From the NCBI GenBank assembly GCA_016282375.1, contig JAEEKI010000011.1:1-64000 (forward strand): DNA of 64,000 bases, in the 5' to 3' direction. Every line of letters starts with the position of its first letter. Position 1 is the first letter of the stretch. Positions 61,208 to 64,000 of the stretch are shown here, piece by piece. A model generated the notes under the pieces. It ran no database searches. It had not been told where the DNA came from and was given only the letters and a program-made list of their open reading frames with translations. The position numbers and the translations under genes are program-made. This DNA is from Caryophanales bacterium (GTDB lineage Bacteria; Bacillota_I; Bacilli_A; RF39; UBA660).

Positions 61208-61234
61208 TTTTTTATTCTTTTTTTATGTTATAAT
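61191..61234 (+). terminator. terminator overlapping a coding end, fused to an extended -10 promoter
   Basis: AAAGAATAA (61191-61199) pairs with TTATTCTTT (61212-61220), then T. TG-T-TATAAT is at 61226-61234. The TAG stop (61205-61207) is in the loop. Confidence 0.65.
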
Positions 61235-61250
61235 CATAAGGTGTGAACAA

Positions 61251-61379
61251 TTGGATGATTATATTATTTGTAAAGATGAACTTATATCTGGGACTAATAT
61301 TAATGGTTCTGTTGATGTTGGCATTAAAGATGGTATATCTTGTATGGCGATTAATAATAATACTTTAACTTGTGAATGA
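61251..61379 (+). CDS. small protein (42 aa), TTG start
   Basis: Open from the TTG at 61251 to the TGA at 61377-61379. The product reads (M)DDYIICKDELISGTNING and ends NNNTLTCE, with three cysteines. Codon use matches the window. It has a promoter directly upstream and AAGGTG before the TTG. A competing frame from the ATG at 61255 gives an all-hydrophobic product and is less likely. It may be a real small protein or a relic. No family recognised. Confidence 0.4.
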   Translation: MDDYIICKDELISGTNINGSVDVGIKDGISCMAINNNTLTCE

Positions 61380-61424
61380 GTTTGATTTACAAATATTGAT
61401 AAAAATAAAAGGAGTTGATCTTTA

Positions 61425-62276
61425 ATGAATGAAAATAAAACAAATATCAATTGGTACCCAGGACATATGGCTAAGACCAAAAGACAAATCTTAGAGAAAA
61501 TGGATTTAATTGATATTGTGTATGAAGTTGTTGATGCACGTATTCCTTTATCTTCGAAGATAAAAGATATTGATGAAATAATTAAGAACAAAGAGAAAAT
61601 CTTAATTATGACTAAAAAAGATTTATGTAATCAAAAAGAGACTAATAAATGGATTAGTTTCTATCAAAGTAAAGGTTATAACGTTTTATGTATTGATTTA
61701 AAGGATAATAAAGATTATAAGAAAATTATTGATTTAACTAAAAAAGTCACTAAATCAATTCAAGATAAGCGTTTGAGTAAAGGATTGAAACCTAAAGATA
61801 TAAAAGCTTTAGTTATTGGAATACCTAATGTAGGTAAGTCGACACTAATTAATAAAATGGTAGGTAAAAAGGCTGCTCAAGTAGCTAATACACCAGGAGT
61901 AACTAAAAATTTATCTTTTTTACCAACTAATTTTGGGATAGTCTTATTAGATACCCCTGGTATTTTATGGCCTAAATTAGAAAGTCAAACGGAAGCCTTA
62001 AATATTGCATCGATTGGTTCGATAAAAAAAGAAGTATTAAATATGTATGATGTTGCATCTAATATTATTGAACTTTATTTAAAATATTATCCTGAAGTAT
62101 TATGTAATATTTATCATATTGATGGTGGTGATAGTCAAAGTATTATTGATAATTTAGCTCAAAAGTGGCATTTTATAAGTGATGGGGAAGTTAATTATCA
62201 GTTAGTCTGTGAAAGAATTTATAATGATTTAATCAGTGGAAAGGTAAAAAATATTACATTAGATATATGCAAGTAG
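61425..62276 (+). CDS. rbgA: ribosome biogenesis GTPase YlqF/RbgA
   Basis: A 283-residue circularly permuted GTPase needed late in 50S assembly. The order G4-G5-G1-G3 is visible: MTKKDL, then GIPNVGKST, then LDTPGILWP. The N-terminal NWYPGHMAKT and the C-terminal ANTAR-like tail (KYYPEVLCNIYHID) are typical. The ATG follows AAAGGAG. It overlaps rnhB by ten bases. Confidence 0.95.
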   Translation: MNENKTNINWYPGHMAKTKRQILEKMDLIDIVYEVVDARIPLSSKIKDIDEIIKNKEKILIMTKKDLCNQKETNKWISFYQSKGYNVLCIDLKDNKDYKKIIDLTKKVTKSIQDKRLSKGLKPKDIKALVIGIPNVGKSTLINKMVGKKAAQVANTPGVTKNLSFLPTNFGIVLLDTPGILWPKLESQTEALNIASIGSIKKEVLNMYDVASNIIELYLKYYPEVLCNIYHIDGGDSQSIIDNLAQKWHFISDGEVNYQLVCERIYNDLISGKVKNITLDICK

Positions 62277-62887
62277 ATTTACTAAAATATGAAAAAGAAT
62301 TATATGCTAAAGGTTATAAGTTAATTGCTGGCTGTGATGAAGCAGGCCGCGGTCCTTTGTGTGGCCCAGTTGTAGCTGCGGCTGTTATTTTACCTGAAAA
62401 TTATTTTGTCGAAGGTTTAACTGATTCAAAAAAATTAACGGAGAAAAAAAGAAAAAAATTTTATGATATTATTATGCGTGATGCCATCAGTGTAGGTATT
62501 TCCATTATTGATAATAAAAAAATAGATGAAATAAATATTTTAGAAGCTAGTCGGTTAGCGATGAATGAAGCCGTAAGTAAACTAAAAGTTCAACCGGATT
62601 TTATAATTACTGATGCAATGGACTTGCATAAAGATAATGTATTACCTATAATAAAGGGTGATGCTAAAAGCATAACTATTGGTGCCGCATCAATTATTGC
62701 TAAAGTGACAAGAGATCGCATCATGTATGAACTGGATGAGAAGTATCCTTTATATGAACTAGGTAAACATAAAGGTTATCCTACTAAAAGACATATTGAG
62801 TTAATGGAAAAATATGGCGTTTTAGATTTTTATCGTCAAAGTTATAAACCGGTTAAAGAGGCTTTAGCAAAAGAAAGGAATAATTAA
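62267..62887 (+). CDS. rnhB: ribonuclease HII
   Basis: A 206-residue enzyme that removes ribonucleotides from DNA hybrids. GCDEAGRGPLCGPVVAAAVIL holds the first catalytic Asp-Glu; ITDAMDL and GAASIIAKVTRD hold later conserved residues. It starts within the rbgA end, and its TAA overlaps the topA ATG by one base, so all three are coupled. Confidence 0.97.
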   Translation: MQVDLLKYEKELYAKGYKLIAGCDEAGRGPLCGPVVAAAVILPENYFVEGLTDSKKLTEKKRKKFYDIIMRDAISVGISIIDNKKIDEINILEASRLAMNEAVSKLKVQPDFIITDAMDLHKDNVLPIIKGDAKSITIGAASIIAKVTRDRIMYELDEKYPLYELGKHKGYPTKRHIELMEKYGVLDFYRQSYKPVKEALAKERNN

Positions 62888-64000
62888 TGAAAAATGTAGT
62901 TATTGTAGAGTCCCCTGCTAAATGTAAAACAATTGAAAAATATTTAGGTAGTGGTGATTATAGTGTTGTATCATCAAAAGGTCATATTCGAGACTTAGCA
63001 ACATCTGGGAAATATGGATTAGGTATTGATATTGAAAATGATTTTAAACCTAATTATCAAATAATAAGTGGTAAGAAAAAAGAAGTATCATATTTAAAGA
63101 AATTAGTTGAAAGTGCTGATCATGTCTATCTGGCAACCGATCCAGACCGTGAAGGAGAAACTATTTCTTGGCATTTATATGATGAACTGGCTATTCCTGA
63201 TTCTAAATATGATCGGGTAGTTTTTAACGAAATTACCAAAGATATAGTTTTAAAAGCATTAGAAAATCCCCGTAGAATAGATATGAATCTTGTTCATAGT
63301 GGAGAAACAAGAAGATTTTTAGATCGAATTATTGGTTTTCGTTTAAGTAAATTAATGCAATCTAAGACAGGGGGAAAGTCTGCTGGTAGAGTTCAAAGTG
63401 TAGCTTTAAAACTAATTGTGGACCGCGAAAGAGAAATCCTTGCTTTTGTACCAAAAGAATATTGGACAATCGAAGCGGTATTTAAGGACTTTACAGCTGT
63501 ATTAGATACTTATCACGGTAAAGAAGTAGAGATTAATAATGAAGATGAGGCAGATGTTATTTTAGGAAGACTAACTAATAGTTTTAAAATAACTAGCATC
63601 GAAGAAAAGGAAAAGAATCGGAGCGCTAAAGAAGTATTTAAGACTTCGACTTTACAACAACTTGCATCATCTAAACTAGGTTTTCCAGCATCTAAAACGA
63701 TGAAGATTGCTCAAAAATTATACGAAGGTATTGATGTTGGAACAGAATCAGCTGGTCTTATAACATATATGCGTACTGACAGTACTCGTATATCTGATGA
63801 ATTTATTAAATCAGCTTTTGGCTTTATTAAAGAAAAACATGGCGAAGAATATATTGGCTACGTTAAGAAAAGTAAGAAGACGGAAAATGTTCAAGATGCC
63901 CATGAAGGTATTAGACCAACTTCAGTCAATCGAACTCCTGAAAGTATTAAAAAGTATTTATCAAATGATGAATATAAACTATATAAACTTATTTATATTA
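62887..64000 (+). CDS. topA: DNA topoisomerase I (5' part, cut by the window end)
   Basis: The reading frame is open from the ATG at 62887 to the window end (371 codons seen). The TOPRIM domain has VIVESPAKCKTIEKYLG and ATDPDREGE. HSGETRRFLDRIIGF follows, and the catalytic tyrosine is in LITYMRTDSTR. The remaining core and zinc fingers lie outside the window. It relaxes negative supercoils through a transient 5'-phosphotyrosine break. Confidence 0.96.
   Translation, partial: MKNVVIVESPAKCKTIEKYLGSGDYSVVSSKGHIRDLATSGKYGLGIDIENDFKPNYQIISGKKKEVSYLKKLVESADHVYLATDPDREGETISWHLYDELAIPDSKYDRVVFNEITKDIVLKALENPRRIDMNLVHSGETRRFLDRIIGFRLSKLMQSKTGGKSAGRVQSVALKLIVDREREILAFVPKEYWTIEAVFKDFTAVLDTYHGKEVEINNEDEADVILGRLTNSFKITSIEEKEKNRSAKEVFKTSTLQQLASSKLGFPASKTMKIAQKLYEGIDVGTESAGLITYMRTDSTRISDEFIKSAFGFIKEKHGEEYIGYVKKSKKTENVQDAHEGIRPTSVNRTPESIKKYLSNDEYKLYKLIYI

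Noticed and set aside
61255-61368. Hydrophobic frame from the ATG at 61255
   Set aside because: Codon use favours the overlapping TTG frame. The hydrophobic product looks like an out-of-frame reading.

Overview
The window looks like a chromosomal segment of a low-GC, Gram-positive-type bacterium. The AT-rich codon use, Shine-Dalgarno starts, TGA used as a stop, and the rplS-lepB ... rbgA-rnhB-topA order point to the Bacilli side of Firmicutes. An uncultured gut lineage related to RF39/Erysipelotrichales is my inference from gene style, not a proven assignment. No rRNA, tRNA, CRISPR array, phage or transposase was seen.

Layout. 1-8.05 kb holds mixed genes: VOC, DUF362, YitT, a preQ1 riboswitch with the queuosine-precursor transporter YhhQ, a truncated HisRS-like protein paired with an S51 peptidase, a cation efflux protein and two decayed genes. 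At 8.1-8.6 kb a yybP-ykoY manganese riboswitch with its own terminator controls an unknown 100-residue membrane protein. 8.6-15.3 kb is a run of small single-gene units, mostly of unknown function plus pyrG, separated by very short terminator-promoter modules. 15.4-19.8 kb carries two tandemly duplicated secreted leucine-rich-repeat proteins. 19.9-21.1 kb is a GT4 glycosyltransferase. 21.1-28.2 kb is a coherent operon-like block: VWA plus substrate-binding protein, XpaC, a second binding-like protein, TelA, a CbbX-type AAA+ ATPase and two small proteins. 28.2-34.1 kb has a hydrolase, a LysR regulator divergent from a PfkB kinase with a nucleotidyltransferase, a third secreted paralogue and a Nudix protein. 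35.1-39.9 kb is a secretion/surface locus: a pseudoknot-containing leader, a TasA-like small secreted protein, a SipW-type signal peptidase with a large membrane extension, a DUF5305-like protein and another secreted protein. 40-49 kb has an ATP-grasp protein, a P-type ATPase, an ABC exporter whose permease apparently starts at ATT, a PF11449-type metal exporter, a candidate small RNA and a SpoVB-like flippase. 49-64 kb has a PilB/GspE ATPase and then a housekeeping run: rplS, lepB, CDF, purine permease, CYTH, ABC exporter, HD protein, rbgA, rnhB and topA (cut by the window edge).

How the parts fit. Five proteins (at 15.4, 17.4, 32.5, 35.4 and 38.3 kb) share signal-peptide features of SipW/TasA-type export, and the only ER-type signal peptidase in the window lies among them, so a dedicated surface-fibre or matrix pathway is likely. 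The VWA/XpaC/TelA/AAA block has extracellular sensor-like parts and cytosolic ATPase and coiled-coil parts, suggesting an envelope-stress machine. Metal handling recurs: an Mn riboswitch, two CDF proteins, a P-type ATPase and a PF11449 exporter. Many intergenic gaps are single modules in which a GNRA-looped terminator runs straight into an extended -10 promoter.
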